Assembly (NCBI RefSeq): GCF_900156405.1
Contig: NZ_FTNN01000005.1
Span: 44,785-108,784 of the forward strand
Direction of reading: 5' to 3'
Source of the DNA: Shewanella morhuae
Lineage (GTDB): Bacteria > Pseudomonadota > Gammaproteobacteria > Enterobacterales > Shewanellaceae
Length of the DNA: 64,000 nucleotides
The notes under the pieces were generated by a model, which did not search any database, had not been told where the DNA came from, and worked only from the letters and a program-made list of their open reading frames with translations. The stretch's first letter is position 1; the number at the start of each line of letters is the position of its first letter. Positions 9,019 to 19,501 of this stretch are shown in pieces. Both the position numbers and the translations under genes were made by a program.

Positions 9019-9963
9019 TTGGATAAGATCTTTGTAGATGAAGCCGTGACAGAGTTGCGCACCATTGGCGATATGTTGCGTTGGGCTGTAAGCCGTTTTA
9101 ACGATGCCAATGTGTATTATGGTCATGGTACTGATAACGCATGGGATGAAGCCATTGCCTTAGTTTTCCATGCTTTACACTTACCCGAAGAAATCGGCCA
9201 GCAAGTGATTTTAAGCAACTTGACCAGCAGTGAAAAACATAAAATTGTCGAGTTGATTATTCGCCGTGTAAGGGAGCGCTTACCGGTACCTTATCTGACC
9301 AATAAGGCGCGTTTTGCAGGGCTTGAGTTTTACGTCGATGAACGCGTGTTAGTGCCGCGCTCACCGATTGCCGAAATGATCGCCAATCGTTTTAGCCCTT
9401 GGTTATACGGTAAACCGGTCACGCGTATTTTAGATTTATGCACTGGTAGCGCTTGTATCGCGATTGCCTGTGCCTACGAATTTGAAGACGCTGAGGTTGA
9501 TGCGCTGGATATCAGTCAAGATGCGTTAGATGTGGCGCAAATTAATATTGAAACCTTAGGGGTCATGGACAGAGTGTTCCCGATGCAGTCGGACTTATTC
9601 TCAGCCATTCCAGAAGGGCCGCAATATGATTTGATTGTCTCAAACCCGCCTTATGTAGACGCCGAAGATATTGGCGATATGCCTGATGAATATCATCACG
9701 AGCCTGCCATTGGTTTAGCATCGGGTCGTGACGGCTTAGATTTAACTAAACGCATACTGGCCAACGCCGCACAGTACCTGACGCCAACGGGTCTACTCGT
9801 AGTCGAAGTGGGTAATTCTATGGTGCATTTGATTGAGCAATTTCCTGAAGTGCCATTTACTTGGATTACCTTTGAAAATGGGGGTGACGGTGTATTTGTA
9901 TTAACGCGTGATCAACTGGTTGAGAATCAATCAGTGTTTGGTATTTATCGCGACGCGCAATAA
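9019..9963 (+). CDS. prmB: 50S ribosomal protein L3 glutamine methyltransferase PrmB
   Basis: A 314-residue SAM-dependent N5-glutamine methyltransferase with the substrate-binding NPPY motif at 209-212 and motif [11 protein letters not shown] near residues 138-147. It modifies a glutamine of ribosomal protein L3. The start is a TTG at 9019 with an AGGAG Shine-Dalgarno 7 nt upstream; no ATG is better placed. It sits between smrB and aroC, as in E. coli. Confidence 0.92.
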   Translation: MDKIFVDEAVTELRTIGDMLRWAVSRFNDANVYYGHGTDNAWDEAIALVFHALHLPEEIGQQVILSNLTSSEKHKIVELIIRRVRERLPVPYLTNKARFAGLEFYVDERVLVPRSPIAEMIANRFSPWLYGKPVTRILDLCTGSACIAIACAYEFEDAEVDALDISQDALDVAQINIETLGVMDRVFPMQSDLFSAIPEGPQYDLIVSNPPYVDAEDIGDMPDEYHHEPAIGLASGRDGLDLTKRILANAAQYLTPTGLLVVEVGNSMVHLIEQFPEVPFTWITFENGGDGVFVLTRDQLVENQSVFGIYRDAQ

Positions 9964-9989
9964 CTTAAGATAGCAAATTAGGTTGAGAC

Positions 9990-10024
9990 TTTTCCCGCTG
10001 CCAGTTAGGCTTGCAGTGGGAAAA
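9990..10024 (+). terminator. 12-bp stem-loop between prmB and aroC
   Basis: TTTTCCCGCTGC pairs with GCAGTGGGAAAA (one G-U pair) across an 11-nt loop, 27 bp after the prmB stop. It is strong, but the downstream AAAATAAATGG is not a U-run on the coding strand, so it could be a processing or attenuation hairpin. Confidence 0.45.
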
Positions 10025-10087
10025 TAAATGGTCCAGTGGTCGCTGGACACGGAGCGATAAACAAATAATTTAAGGTGTACAACGCGG

Positions 10088-11182
10088 ATGTCTGGAAACA
10101 GTATTGGTCAAAACTTTGTAGTGACGACGTTTGGTGAGAGCCACGGTGTAGCGCTCGGTTGCATAATTGATGGTTGCCCTCCCGGGCTTGAATTAACCGA
10201 AGCCGATATGCAGCACGATCTTGACCGCCGTCGCCCAGGTACATCACGATACACCACGGCTCGCCGTGAGCCTGACGAAGTGCGTATTTTATCAGGCATC
10301 TTTGAAGGTAAAACTACGGGCACCTCAATTGGACTCTTGATTGAAAATACCGATCAACGCAGTCAAGATTACTCGAATATCAAAGATTTATTCCGTCCAG
10401 GGCACGCCGATTATACCTATCAGCAAAAGTACGGTATGCGTGATTACCGTGGCGGTGGCCGCTCGTCAGCTCGCGAAACCGCAATGCGGGTGGCGGCAGG
10501 TGCGGTAGCGAAAAAATATTTAAAACAAATTCATGGTATTGAGATCCACGGCTATATGTCGCAACTGGGGCCTATTTTTGCCGAGACGCTTGATTTTAGT
10601 CAGATTGAACAAAATGCCTTTTTCTTTCCCGATGCCAGCAAACTTGAAGCGCTTGATGACTATATGCGCGAGCTTAAAAAGTCCGGTGACTCAATTGGCG
10701 CAAAAATCTCCGTTGTTGCTACAGGCGTACCTGTGGGCTTAGGGGAGCCAGTGTTTGACAGATTAGATGCCGATATCGCCCACGCTTTGATGGGGATTAA
10801 TGCGGTGAAAGGCGTTGAGATCGGTGATGGTTTTGGCGTTATCACGCAAAAAGGCTCCGAAGGCCGCGACTTAATGTCACCACTGGGTTTTGAGTCAAAC
10901 CATGCGGGTGGCGTGCTCGGTGGAATTTCATCGGGTCAGCCGATCATTGCCCATATTGCATTAAAACCGACGTCAAGCATTAGCGTACCGGGTCAAAGTA
11001 TGACGGCGCAAGGTGAAATGGCCGAAGTTATCACTAAAGGTCGTCACGATCCTTGTGTGGGTATCCGCGCTGTACCGATTGCCGAGGCCATGCTTGCTAT
11101 AGTGCTGATGGATCACTTGCTAAGGCACCGGGCGCAAAACCAAGATGTATGTAGCCAAACGCCCATTCTTGGCATGAGATAG
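10088..11182 (+). CDS. aroC: Chorismate synthase
   Basis: A 364-residue FMN-dependent enzyme that converts 5-enolpyruvylshikimate-3-phosphate to chorismate, the last common step to aromatic amino acids, folate and quinones. Family signatures are present: GESHG near the N-terminus, RRPGTSRY, and the [11 protein letters not shown]...[10 protein letters not shown] region. Length is typical. ATG at 10088. Confidence 0.97.
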   Translation: MSGNSIGQNFVVTTFGESHGVALGCIIDGCPPGLELTEADMQHDLDRRRPGTSRYTTARREPDEVRILSGIFEGKTTGTSIGLLIENTDQRSQDYSNIKDLFRPGHADYTYQQKYGMRDYRGGGRSSARETAMRVAAGAVAKKYLKQIHGIEIHGYMSQLGPIFAETLDFSQIEQNAFFFPDASKLEALDDYMRELKKSGDSIGAKISVVATGVPVGLGEPVFDRLDADIAHALMGINAVKGVEIGDGFGVITQKGSEGRDLMSPLGFESNHAGGVLGGISSGQPIIAHIALKPTSSISVPGQSMTAQGEMAEVITKGRHDPCVGIRAVPIAEAMLAIVLMDHLLRHRAQNQDVCSQTPILGMR

Positions 11183-11249
11183 TCGGTATTAAATAGACGC
11201 TATGCGATAACAAATGCTATGGATGGCATGAGATAAACGGAATGTATTA

Positions 11250-12422
11250 ATGTCAGTATCTTCTAGCACAAACCAGCAATTACGCTGGCTTTGTGCCTGT
11301 TATTTTTTCTTCTTTTCTATTCTCGGTACTATGATCCCTTATCTTGGGGTCTTTTTTGAAAACCGCGGATTTAACCCTCAAGAAATTGGTTTTTTACTCG
11401 CCATTCTTATGGCGACGCGCATTGTTGCACCCAATGTGTGGGCTAAAGTAGCTGACCGAACAGGCATGCGCGCTGAGCTAATTAAAATGGGCGCAGGGGC
11501 CGCTGCACTCGCCTATTTGAGCTTTTTCTACCACGGCGGATTTGTGTATATGGCGCTCAGTTTGGCCTTATATACATTCTTTTGGAATGCCATTCTCGCC
11601 CAGCTTGAAGTGATTACCTTAGAAACTTTAGGTGAGAATGCCAGCCGTTACGGCCAAATACGCAGTTGGGGCAGTGTCGGTTATATTTGCTTGGTGGTGA
11701 GTGCTGGCTTTGCGATTGGCCAGTGGGGCACAGAAGTGCTGCCCTATATCGGCCTATCATTATTTATTGGCATGTTAGTTTGTGCGCTGCCATTACCTGC
11801 CAATCGTTTAGTGCGCGACACCCATCAAAGCCGAGTACCGTTACAATGGAATAAGGCGATTATTTGGTTCTTGATCTCGGCGATGTTGTTGCAAATGAGT
11901 GCGGGGCCTTTTTACGGGTTCTTCGTCTTATATTTAAAGCAAGCAGGCTATTCTGAATCCTCTGCGGGCATGTTTGTCGCCCTTGGCGCGATGGCCGAAA
12001 TCGTCATGTTTATGTTTGCGCCGCGTTTACTTGGCCGCTATGGCGTTAATACCTTATTGATTGTCAGTATTGGTATGACTTGCCTGCGCTGGTTGTTGGT
12101 CGCCTTTGGAGTGGACAGCGTGTTGTGGCTAGGCTTTAGTCAACTCTTACATGCCTTTACCTTTGGATTAACCCACGCGGCATCGATTCAATTTGTGCAC
12201 AGGCACTTTGATGCTAGTCATCGAAGCCAAGGCCAAGCGCTGTACGCCAGCTTAAGTTTTGGGGTTGGCGGTGCGCTCGGAACGTGGATTTGTGGTTATA
12301 TTTGGGGCGATGGTAGCGGCGCTGTCTGGTCGTGGGTATTTGCCGCTGTGTGCGCTTTTGCTGCGATGTTGGCAGTATTATTTATCCCTAAAGATAAGCC
12401 TAGTGTTACTGCTGCAGTGTAA
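11250..12422 (+). CDS. MFS transporter, HcaT/3-phenylpropionate-like
   Basis: A 390-residue protein with about twelve hydrophobic segments and an N-terminal pattern (ACYFFFFSILGTMIPYLGVFF...GFNPQEIGFLL) typical of the MFS_1-like/HcaT group. The substrate is not known from sequence; HcaT in E. coli is linked to phenylpropionate uptake. It lies 67 bp downstream of aroC and ahead of the NAD-kinase-like gene, so it may be cotranscribed. Confidence 0.8.
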   Translation: MSVSSSTNQQLRWLCACYFFFFSILGTMIPYLGVFFENRGFNPQEIGFLLAILMATRIVAPNVWAKVADRTGMRAELIKMGAGAAALAYLSFFYHGGFVYMALSLALYTFFWNAILAQLEVITLETLGENASRYGQIRSWGSVGYICLVVSAGFAIGQWGTEVLPYIGLSLFIGMLVCALPLPANRLVRDTHQSRVPLQWNKAIIWFLISAMLLQMSAGPFYGFFVLYLKQAGYSESSAGMFVALGAMAEIVMFMFAPRLLGRYGVNTLLIVSIGMTCLRWLLVAFGVDSVLWLGFSQLLHAFTFGLTHAASIQFVHRHFDASHRSQGQALYASLSFGVGGALGTWICGYIWGDGSGAVWSWVFAAVCAFAAMLAVLFIPKDKPSVTAAV

Positions 12423-12499
12423 AATAAGCCATTTTTTGAACAGAATTTAAAAATAATAAACTAAAAACAATAACAAGATTGTGCTGAGTGAGGTAAGAA

Positions 12500-13678
12500 G
12501 TGATTCGATTTCGTTTAGGCTTAGTTATCAACCCATTAGCAGGCCTTGGTGGCAGTGTTGGTCTTAAAGGTAGTGATGGTGTGGCAGCAGAGGCTCTGGC
12601 TTTAGGGGCAGAGCCGAAAGCTGCGATGCGCATGATGCAAGCGCTTGAGGTGATCCGTGATTATCGTGATGAAATCGAAGTTATTACTGCCTCAGGTAGT
12701 ATGGGAGAAGATGTCGCTAAAGCGCTGGGGTTTACCACGCGAGTGGTGTATCACACTCCTGAAAAAACCCAAGCACGAGATACCCAAGCCGTTGCGCGCG
12801 TATTGCTGGATGAACCGCTAGATTTACTCCTTTTTGCCGGTGGTGATGGTACCGCTCGCGATGTTTATTCTGTGTGTGAACAAGCCGATATTGATGACAA
12901 ATTACCCGTACTGGGCGTGCCTGCGGGCGTTAAAATCCATTCTGGCGTTTATGGTATTACGCCCCATGCGTCAGGTATGGTGGTGAAAATGTTACTCGAT
13001 GGCGAGCTTGTTAGCTTAATGTCCGCAGATGTAATGGATATCGACGAAGTGGCTTTTCGTCAAGGCACTGTGCGCGCCAAACGATTTGGTGAACTTTTAG
13101 TGCCTGCCGAGCCGCGTTATGTGCAAGCGGTTAAAATGGGCGGTAAAGAAGTCGATGAACTTGTATTGGCAGATATTGCCGCCGATGTGATTAATCAAAT
13201 GGAAGATGAGCTTTACATTATAGGTTCTGGTAGTACCGTTGCCTTTATGATGGAAGAATTAAAGCTCGATAATACCTTGTTAGGTGTTGATCTTATTCAG
13301 CATAAAAAACTTATTGGTAGTGATTTAACTGCCAATGAGTTACTTAAGCTTACCCAAGACAAGCCGACTAAATTAGTGATCACTTTGATTGGTGGTCAGG
13401 GGCATATTTTCGGGCGTGGTAATCAACAGTTGTCGCCTGCGCTTATTAGGCGTATCGGAAAAGACAATATTATTATCCTTGCTACAAAAACTAAGTTAAA
13501 AGCACTTGAAGGACGACCACTAATTGTGGATAGTGGCGACCCTAAATTAGATCGCGAGCTTGGCGGCTATTACAAAGTGATTACCGGTTACCATGATTAC
13601 GTGATGTATCAGGTGGCTAATCCAGATTTATTGGCCGCAGCCAATGCGCCCGTAAATTCAGTATCAATGGAGAATTAG
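12500..13678 (+). CDS. ATP-NAD kinase family protein
   Basis: A 392-residue protein of the NAD kinase/diacylglycerol kinase superfamily (COG3199 type). It has an N-terminal LVINPLAGLGG motif and a GGDGTARD nucleotide-binding loop near residues 113-120. It is longer than and distinct from the housekeeping NAD kinase NadK, and its substrate is not established. The likely start is a GTG at 12500 directly behind AGGTAAGA. The next gene follows 5 bp after the stop. Confidence 0.82.
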   Translation: MIRFRLGLVINPLAGLGGSVGLKGSDGVAAEALALGAEPKAAMRMMQALEVIRDYRDEIEVITASGSMGEDVAKALGFTTRVVYHTPEKTQARDTQAVARVLLDEPLDLLLFAGGDGTARDVYSVCEQADIDDKLPVLGVPAGVKIHSGVYGITPHASGMVVKMLLDGELVSLMSADVMDIDEVAFRQGTVRAKRFGELLVPAEPRYVQAVKMGGKEVDELVLADIAADVINQMEDELYIIGSGSTVAFMMEELKLDNTLLGVDLIQHKKLIGSDLTANELLKLTQDKPTKLVITLIGGQGHIFGRGNQQLSPALIRRIGKDNIIILATKTKLKALEGRPLIVDSGDPKLDRELGGYYKVITGYHDYVMYQVANPDLLAAANAPVNSVSMEN

Positions 13679-13683
13679 AGTCA

Positions 13684-13968
13684 ATGTTAGAGCATTACGA
13701 AGACGCATTAGAACAGTGGATCGCCAGCGTAGTCAGCCATGGTGATGACGATGCCTTGTTTGCCTGTGGTTATTTACAGGGCCATGTGGCCGTGGTGTTG
13801 TCACAACTTGAAGCGCAGGGTGAAACCGATATCGATGCCCTTATGTTGAAAATGACCGATTGTTTAGCTCTGGCGCGCCAAGAATTAAACGATGCCGACT
13901 ACGCCTTAGTTGAGCAAGCATGGGCACAGTTACACGCCAAGATTATCAGTGAGCTGGATGTAGCCTAA
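13684..13968 (+). CDS. yfcL: YfcL family protein
   Basis: A 94-residue acidic, all-helical protein matching the small YfcL family found downstream of aroC in gammaproteobacteria. Its function is unknown. It lies 5 bp after the NAD-kinase-like gene and 5 bp before the methyltransferase gene, so translational coupling is likely. Confidence 0.75.
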   Translation: MLEHYEDALEQWIASVVSHGDDDALFACGYLQGHVAVVLSQLEAQGETDIDALMLKMTDCLALARQELNDADYALVEQAWAQLHAKIISELDVA

Positions 13969-13973
13969 ATACG

Positions 13974-14636
13974 ATGTTGATTTCAGAACCGCTACAAGTG
14001 GCAATAAGTGATGATTTACAAGATGCTAGCTCGGTATTTATCGGTTTAGTAAACCCTAAAACGCCAGTTAATGTTGGCGGCATTATGCGCGCATCGGGTT
14101 GTTATGGCGTTAACGGCGTATTCTATACCGGCAGACGTTACGAGCTCGCAGCGCGTTCAGGCGCGGCGCAATATCATGTTGATACTAAAGACGCTGGCGA
14201 GCATATTCCGCTCATGGGGGTTAACTCATTATTAGAATCAATTCCGGCAGATACTAAACTGATTTGTGTAGATTTAGTCGTTGGCGCAACGCCGTTGCCC
14301 GATTTTGTCCATCCACCGAAAGCCTTTTATGTGTTTGGCCCTGAAGATGGCACTATTGGCCAAGACATTATCGATAAAGCCGATGCCGTAGTGTATGTGC
14401 CTACGGTTGGTTGTATGAATCTGGCGGCATCGGTCAATGTGTTGCTATATGACAGATTGGCTAAATCCCATCGTGAGGCTGCAAACCTGTCATTGAATTT
14501 AGCTGGTGATGCGCTCATTCGTCAGAGCCGCGATAACAATAATCGTACTCGGGTAAAAGTGCCTCGAGCACCGCGAAAACCTAGACATATTGAACCAAGT
14601 AGTATCGATACATCTATCGTAATTACCGCTGCTTAA
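13974..14636 (+). CDS. SpoU/TrmH-family RNA methyltransferase
   Basis: A 220-residue SPOUT-fold 2'-O-methyltransferase. Motif 2 (VFGPEDGTIGQD) and motif 3 (MNLAASVNVLLYD), which build the knotted SAM site, are both intact, as is the N-terminal NVGGIMRASGC motif 1. The RNA target is unassigned. Last gene of the aroC-side plus-strand run, followed by a strong terminator. Confidence 0.85.
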   Translation: MLISEPLQVAISDDLQDASSVFIGLVNPKTPVNVGGIMRASGCYGVNGVFYTGRRYELAARSGAAQYHVDTKDAGEHIPLMGVNSLLESIPADTKLICVDLVVGATPLPDFVHPPKAFYVFGPEDGTIGQDIIDKADAVVYVPTVGCMNLAASVNVLLYDRLAKSHREAANLSLNLAGDALIRQSRDNNNRTRVKVPRAPRKPRHIEPSSIDTSIVITAA

Positions 14637-14656
14637 ATGGTTTACAGATAATATAC

Positions 14657-14692
14657 AAAAAAGGAATTAAGCCTTGGCTTAATTCCTTTTTT
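14657..14692. terminator. Bidirectional terminator between the SpoU gene and mnmC
   Basis: A perfect 17-bp stem (six A, GGAATTAAGCC / GGCTTAATTCC, six T) with a 2-nt loop separates the convergent methyltransferase and mnmC genes. The A- and T-tracts make it functional on both strands. Confidence 0.85.
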
Positions 14693-14745
14693 GTTACAAA
14701 ACGTTCTTTTTTAAGTGACTTGTGCCTTTTAAAGTCACTTGCCAA

Positions 14746-16860
14746 CTAAAGGGCTTTGCCCTTGAGTAACTTACGCAGCCACATACGATTAGGGTTAAGT
14801 TTACATAAGGTTTCTTTGTCGAGCGGTATTGGCTCGCCGCAAAGCTGCGCCGCAAGGCATTCGGCAGCTAGTGGCCCTGAACTTAATCCCCTTGAGCCTA
14901 AGCCACCGAGAATATACAGGCCTTGATGCACCGGCGCTGGCGTTATTTGCCAGTAGTGTCGACTCTCTTTAGTGAGTTGATGTTGCTGATAATCGTTAAA
15001 AATTTTTGCTACATCTGGGGCGCAGCCCATCATAGGGAAATGATCCCGCGTCACCATTCTCACCCCTATGCGGGCATTGTTGTCACTCATATCAATATTT
15101 TCAAGCCAACTCTGGTTAGGATAACTCTCATGCATTTTTGCAAGATTGTCTTGCTGTTCCTGCGGACAAAAGTCCAGATGTGCGGGATCTTTAACGTAAC
15201 TGGCACCAAGGCAATGGAGCCCTTCATGGCTCGGTGTTAAATAACCATTAGCACACAGCACTGTCGCAAGTTGACTCAATTCAAATTGAGCCGGCACATG
15301 GCTAACTTGGCCGCGAAAAGGGCTGATTTGTAATTGATTACTGGCATCAAATTGCGTGAGCTCTGCGCCATTAGCGAGCACTAGCTGAGCAAAGGGGCCA
15401 AAACGATGATTGTCAGTTAATAAATACCAGCCATCGGTTTGGCGCTCAATGTTAAGGATGTCAGTATTGAGATTGAGTTTGACCTCGGTAAGTTGCATCG
15501 CTTTTTGTATGGCGGCCTCGGCATATTCAAATGGACAAACCCAGCCACCTAAAGGATAAAAAAAGCCGGGTTTATCAAGATTAATCTTGGCAATGGCATT
15601 GGCTTTATTTGCATCGACGGCATAGGCAATTTCCGGTGGCCAATCTTGGCTTTTTATTATTTTATTCAGTCTTAATTGGCTGCGTTCATCGTGGGCGGTT
15701 TGCAATACACCGCAAAAATCATGGGAAATAGATGTTTGATTTTCGGCGCTGGCAGCCGTTAGAGATTGCACTCGGCGTCGGCTAAATAAAAATGCTTGCT
15801 GGAAAAAACTGCTCAATTCATCATTTTCGGGCGTGAGTAACGGATAAATCGCCCCCTGACGGTTACCCGATGCGCCTTGGCCGAGCTGGATATCTTTACA
15901 AAATAGTTGCGTGCCTTGGCCACGCTCAGCTAAAGACAAGGCTAAATGCGCCGAGGCTAATCCACCGCCAATAATGGCAATCGGGGAGGTGATATCTGAG
16001 GGTAAAACTCCCTGTGTAGGATTAAAGGCGTAGGCTTGAGCGTCTTGCTGACGCAATACATGGCGCTCGTGTAATAGTACTGCATCGCGCGGGTGGTTAA
16101 GCGACTTTTCGGCGAAGCTTATATCATCACGATTACTGTAATCACTGCTACTGTAATCATTGATGTCATTCACTGCAAAACCGCAGGTTTTCATGCTATT
16201 ACGTGTCGTTTCGGTTAATTCCACACCGGCAATCGTTGTATTATCGTCACTGAGTTTGGCCATCTGCCAATAGATTTGCGAATGTAACAGCTTTTGCAGA
16301 TGGGGCAGCACTAGCCAGTGGCAAATGGGATGCTGTGGCGTATGGATGAATGAAGATAGTTGAGTGTGAATATCACCAAAGTGCAAATCAATGGTGATAC
16401 GACCATCATCAAAAATAAATCTTTGACAGCCTATAATAGCCGCAGGCGCAGCATAGAGTAAGGTTTGCGCTAATGGGTTAAGCTTAGTGCCAAACTTGAA
16501 TGTGAAGGCTGAATCAAGCTTTAATTCACTGGCGGGTTCAGCCATTGAAGTGCGTGATTGATCCCAAAGTAATGTAAGTTCGTACCTATTAATAGGGTTG
16601 GGCTCGAATACTTTAAGCAGTAAACGCTGGTTAAGATTGGCTTGTGCGTGCCACCAAGATAACATTTCAAGCCCGTCACCTAGGCCTATTTGTCCTAGTA
16701 CGAGTAACTTTTGCTGTGCATTAGCCTTAACTATCTGCTGCTGATAAACGCGCAGTTTGCTGGCATAGTGTGCATCAGTGTGAGCTGTTGCGGGATAAAG
16801 GTTGATTAATTGCTGGTAATCACGCTTAATTTGGCAAGGTTTATCGAGCTCTGCAATCAA
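14746..16860 (-). CDS. mnmC: MnmC: tRNA 5-(carboxy)methylaminomethyl-2-thiouridine modification protein
   Basis: A 704-residue fusion. The C-terminal part is an FAD-dependent oxidase (dinucleotide motif IAIIGGGLASAHLAL near 293-307; GGLGSRGLSSGPLAAE near the end) that removes the carboxymethyl group of cmnm5s2U34. The N-terminal part occupies the place of the SAM-dependent methylase domain (GLGDGLEMLSWW), but the LDGFAP-type motif with the catalytic Asp known from E. coli MnmC is not visible, so methylation activity is doubtful. The start appears to be TTG at 16860. Divergent from fabB. Confidence 0.88.
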   Translation of the reverse strand: MIAELDKPCQIKRDYQQLINLYPATAHTDAHYASKLRVYQQQIVKANAQQKLLVLGQIGLGDGLEMLSWWHAQANLNQRLLLKVFEPNPINRYELTLLWDQSRTSMAEPASELKLDSAFTFKFGTKLNPLAQTLLYAAPAAIIGCQRFIFDDGRITIDLHFGDIHTQLSSFIHTPQHPICHWLVLPHLQKLLHSQIYWQMAKLSDDNTTIAGVELTETTRNSMKTCGFAVNDINDYSSSDYSNRDDISFAEKSLNHPRDAVLLHERHVLRQQDAQAYAFNPTQGVLPSDITSPIAIIGGGLASAHLALSLAERGQGTQLFCKDIQLGQGASGNRQGAIYPLLTPENDELSSFFQQAFLFSRRRVQSLTAASAENQTSISHDFCGVLQTAHDERSQLRLNKIIKSQDWPPEIAYAVDANKANAIAKINLDKPGFFYPLGGWVCPFEYAEAAIQKAMQLTEVKLNLNTDILNIERQTDGWYLLTDNHRFGPFAQLVLANGAELTQFDASNQLQISPFRGQVSHVPAQFELSQLATVLCANGYLTPSHEGLHCLGASYVKDPAHLDFCPQEQQDNLAKMHESYPNQSWLENIDMSDNNARIGVRMVTRDHFPMMGCAPDVAKIFNDYQQHQLTKESRHYWQITPAPVHQGLYILGGLGSRGLSSGPLAAECLAAQLCGEPIPLDKETLCKLNPNRMWLRKLLKGKAL

Positions 16861-16998
16861 AGAAATTTACTCTCGGTCTCATAATAGGCATTATTTTACG
16901 CATCTTTATGGAAAGCTGACCACTTAATTGAGTCAAAACAGATATTATTGGCTCAGCAAAAAGTAGGTACTGATATGTACACAATGGGTAGCAATAAA

Positions 16999-18210
16999 AT
17001 GAAAAGAGTCGTGATCACCGGAATGGGTGTTGTTTCAAGCATCGGTAATAACAAGCAAGAAGTAACCGAGTCACTGAAAGCGGGCCGCAGTGGTATTACG
17101 CATTCCGCTCAGTTTGAAGAAATGCAATTACGTAGCCATGTATGGGGAGATATCAAATTAAACCCTGCTGAGCATATCGATCGTAAAGCATTGCGCTTCA
17201 TGGGCGATGCTGCTGCTTATGCTTATATTGCAATGCAAGAAGCGATTAGCGATGCCAATTTAACGGAAGAGCAGTATTCAGATCCGCGCGTAGGTTTGAT
17301 TGTTGGTACTGGCGGTGCATCATCGTCTAACCAAGTACAATCTGCAGACACACTGCGTGAAAAAGGCGTTAAACGTGTTGGCCCGTATATTGTGCCACGT
17401 ATTATGTCGAGCACCGCCAGCGCTTGTTTAGCCACGCCGTTTAAAATTAAAGGCATGAACTATTCAATCAGTTCTGCTTGTGCCACCAGCGCGCATTGTA
17501 TTGGTCATGCTGTAGAACTTATCCAAATGGGTAAGCAAGATATGGTATTTGCCGGTGGTGCTGAGGAAGTAGATTGGACACTCACCATGGGCTTTGATGC
17601 TATGGGCGCGCTGTCTACTAAATACAATGCCACGCCAGAAAAAGCCTCACGCACCTATGATGCAGACCGCGATGGGTTTGTGATTTCAGGCGGCGGCGGT
17701 ATTGTTGTGGTTGAGGAGTTAGAGCATGCTCTGGCTCGCGGCGCAAAAATTTACGCAGAAGTGATTGGTTACGGCGCGTCATCTGACGGTTATGACATGG
17801 TGGCTCCATCGGGCGAAGGTGCGGTTCGCTGCATGAGATTAGCCATGGCTGATGTCGATACCCCGATTGATTACATCAACACTCACGGCACTTCAACGCC
17901 TGTCGGTGATATGCGTGAGCTAGAAGCATTACGTGAAGTATTCAAAGACCAGTGCCCGCCTATCGCATCGACTAAGTCGATGACAGGCCATGCATTAGGT
18001 GCTGCTGGTGTACATGAAGCTATCTATAGTTTACTGATGATGGAAAACAGCTTTATTGCTCCAAGTATCAATATCGATAATCTTGACGACGCGGCGAAAG
18101 GTATGCCAATTGTTAGAGAATATCGCGATGCTGAGTTGACCACAGTAATGAGCAACAGTTTTGGTTTTGGCGGTACAAACGCCACGTTAGTGATGCGCAA
18201 ATTTAAATAA
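16999..18210 (+). CDS. fabB: 3-oxoacyl-ACP synthase I (FabB)
   Basis: A 403-residue condensing enzyme of type II fatty acid synthesis, needed for unsaturated fatty acid elongation. The catalytic Cys is in SSACATSAH (C161), the two His in [11 protein letters not shown] and [12 protein letters not shown], and the glycine-rich [11 protein letters not shown] is at the C-terminus. The ATG at 16999 ([10 protein letters not shown]) matches the family start; an in-frame ATG at 16975 is possible. Followed by a strong terminator. Confidence 0.95.
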   Translation: MKRVVITGMGVVSSIGNNKQEVTESLKAGRSGITHSAQFEEMQLRSHVWGDIKLNPAEHIDRKALRFMGDAAAYAYIAMQEAISDANLTEEQYSDPRVGLIVGTGGASSSNQVQSADTLREKGVKRVGPYIVPRIMSSTASACLATPFKIKGMNYSISSACATSAHCIGHAVELIQMGKQDMVFAGGAEEVDWTLTMGFDAMGALSTKYNATPEKASRTYDADRDGFVISGGGGIVVVEELEHALARGAKIYAEVIGYGASSDGYDMVAPSGEGAVRCMRLAMADVDTPIDYINTHGTSTPVGDMRELEALREVFKDQCPPIASTKSMTGHALGAAGVHEAIYSLLMMENSFIAPSINIDNLDDAAKGMPIVREYRDAELTTVMSNSFGFGGTNATLVMRKFK

Positions 18211-18228
18211 GCTTGTTTATCAAGCAGT

Positions 18229-18259
18229 ATAAAAAGGAAGCTTCGGCTTCCTTTTTTGT
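18229..18259 (+). terminator. Rho-independent terminator after fabB
   Basis: AAAAAGGAAGC, a TTCG tetraloop, GCTTCCTTTTTT: a textbook hairpin and U-run 20 bp after the fabB stop. Confidence 0.9.
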
Positions 18260-18368
18260 TGGTGTTTTTCGCGAACCTATTGCACCGACAAGGATTTATC
18301 GCTTAAGTCTTGTTAGAATGCCGAGCATCTTGATGCCTTCTTTTCCACATTTTTAAAATCAGGTGCCT

Positions 18369-19499
18369 ATGAATATTTTAGTCGATGAAAATATGCCCTA
18401 TGTTATACCGCTCTTTAGCGATATGGGTGAGGTTATTCCGTTCAATGGTCGCAGTTTAACGTCTGCGCAAGTACACGATGCCGATGTGTTGCTAGTGCGC
18501 TCGATAACAAACGTTAATGCGGAGTTACTTGCGGGTAATAATCGACTTAAATTTGTGGGTAGTGCCACCATAGGCACTGATCATGTCGATTTAGCTTACC
18601 TTGCAAAGCACAATATTCCCTTTTCTAATGCGCCGGGTTGTAATGCCACCGCGGTTGGAGAGTTTGCGTTTATCGCTATGTTGGAATTAGCGCAGCGTGT
18701 TAACTCACCACTGAAAGGGAAAGTGGTCGGTATCGTCGGTGCGGGTAATACCGGCACTGCAACGGCAAAATGTTTGCAAGCCTATGGCATTAAAGTGTTA
18801 CTTAATGACCCCATTAAAGCCGCTGAAGGTGACCCACGCAGTTTTGTTAGTTTAGATACCATCATGGCGCAGGCTGACATTATCAGTTTACATGTGCCCA
18901 TTACGCGCACGGGTGAGCATAAGACCAAGCATTTATTTGACGAGGCACGTTTAAGCGCGCTTAAGCAAAATACGTGGCTAATTAACTGCTGCCGTGGTGA
19001 TGTGATTGATAATCAAGCGCTGATTAAGGTTAAGCAAAAACGTGCTGACCTTAAGTTAGTACTCGATGTGTGGGAAGGGGAACCCAAACCCTTGCCTGAG
19101 CTGGTAGCGCTTGCAGAGTTCGCCACACCGCATATTGCCGGCTATAGCTTAGAGGGTAAGGCGCGCGGTACTTTTATGCTTTATCAAAAACTGTGTCAGT
19201 TACTTAATCTTCCCGCTGATAAAAACCTTTTAGATTTATTACCGACATTTAATATTAAAGAAGTCGAGTTTATGACTGCGCCGAATGAAAAAGCGCTATT
19301 GCAACTTGCGCGCTTTGTTTATGATTTGCGCGACGACGACCAAATCTTCAGAAATACATTCTTAAATCAGAATGGCTTTGACACTATGAGAAAAAATCAC
19401 CTACATAGACGCGAATTTAGTGCGTTGGCACTGGCTTATAACAACCTATCTGATGTAGATTGGTTGTCCAATTTAGGTTTTTCAGGAGTCGGTAAGTAA
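18369..19499 (+). CDS. pdxB: Erythronate-4-phosphate dehydrogenase
   Basis: A 376-residue D-2-hydroxyacid dehydrogenase-type enzyme that oxidises 4-phosphoerythronate in pyridoxal phosphate synthesis. The NAD-binding loop [15 protein letters not shown], the conserved NCCRGDVID region and the C-terminal dimerisation domain are present. The ATG at 18369 lies behind TCAGGTG. The next gene starts 2 bp after the stop, so pdxB-asd is an operon, as in related bacteria. Confidence 0.94.
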   Translation: MNILVDENMPYVIPLFSDMGEVIPFNGRSLTSAQVHDADVLLVRSITNVNAELLAGNNRLKFVGSATIGTDHVDLAYLAKHNIPFSNAPGCNATAVGEFAFIAMLELAQRVNSPLKGKVVGIVGAGNTGTATAKCLQAYGIKVLLNDPIKAAEGDPRSFVSLDTIMAQADIISLHVPITRTGEHKTKHLFDEARLSALKQNTWLINCCRGDVIDNQALIKVKQKRADLKLVLDVWEGEPKPLPELVALAEFATPHIAGYSLEGKARGTFMLYQKLCQLLNLPADKNLLDLLPTFNIKEVEFMTAPNEKALLQLARFVYDLRDDDQIFRNTFLNQNGFDTMRKNHLHRREFSALALAYNNLSDVDWLSNLGFSGVGK

Positions 19500-19501
19500 C
19501 C

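Noticed and set aside
14713-14740. AAGTGACTT / AAGTCACTT dyad as the mnmC terminator
   Set aside because: On the mnmC strand it is followed by A rather than T, and the stronger bidirectional terminator at 14657-14692 already serves this gap.
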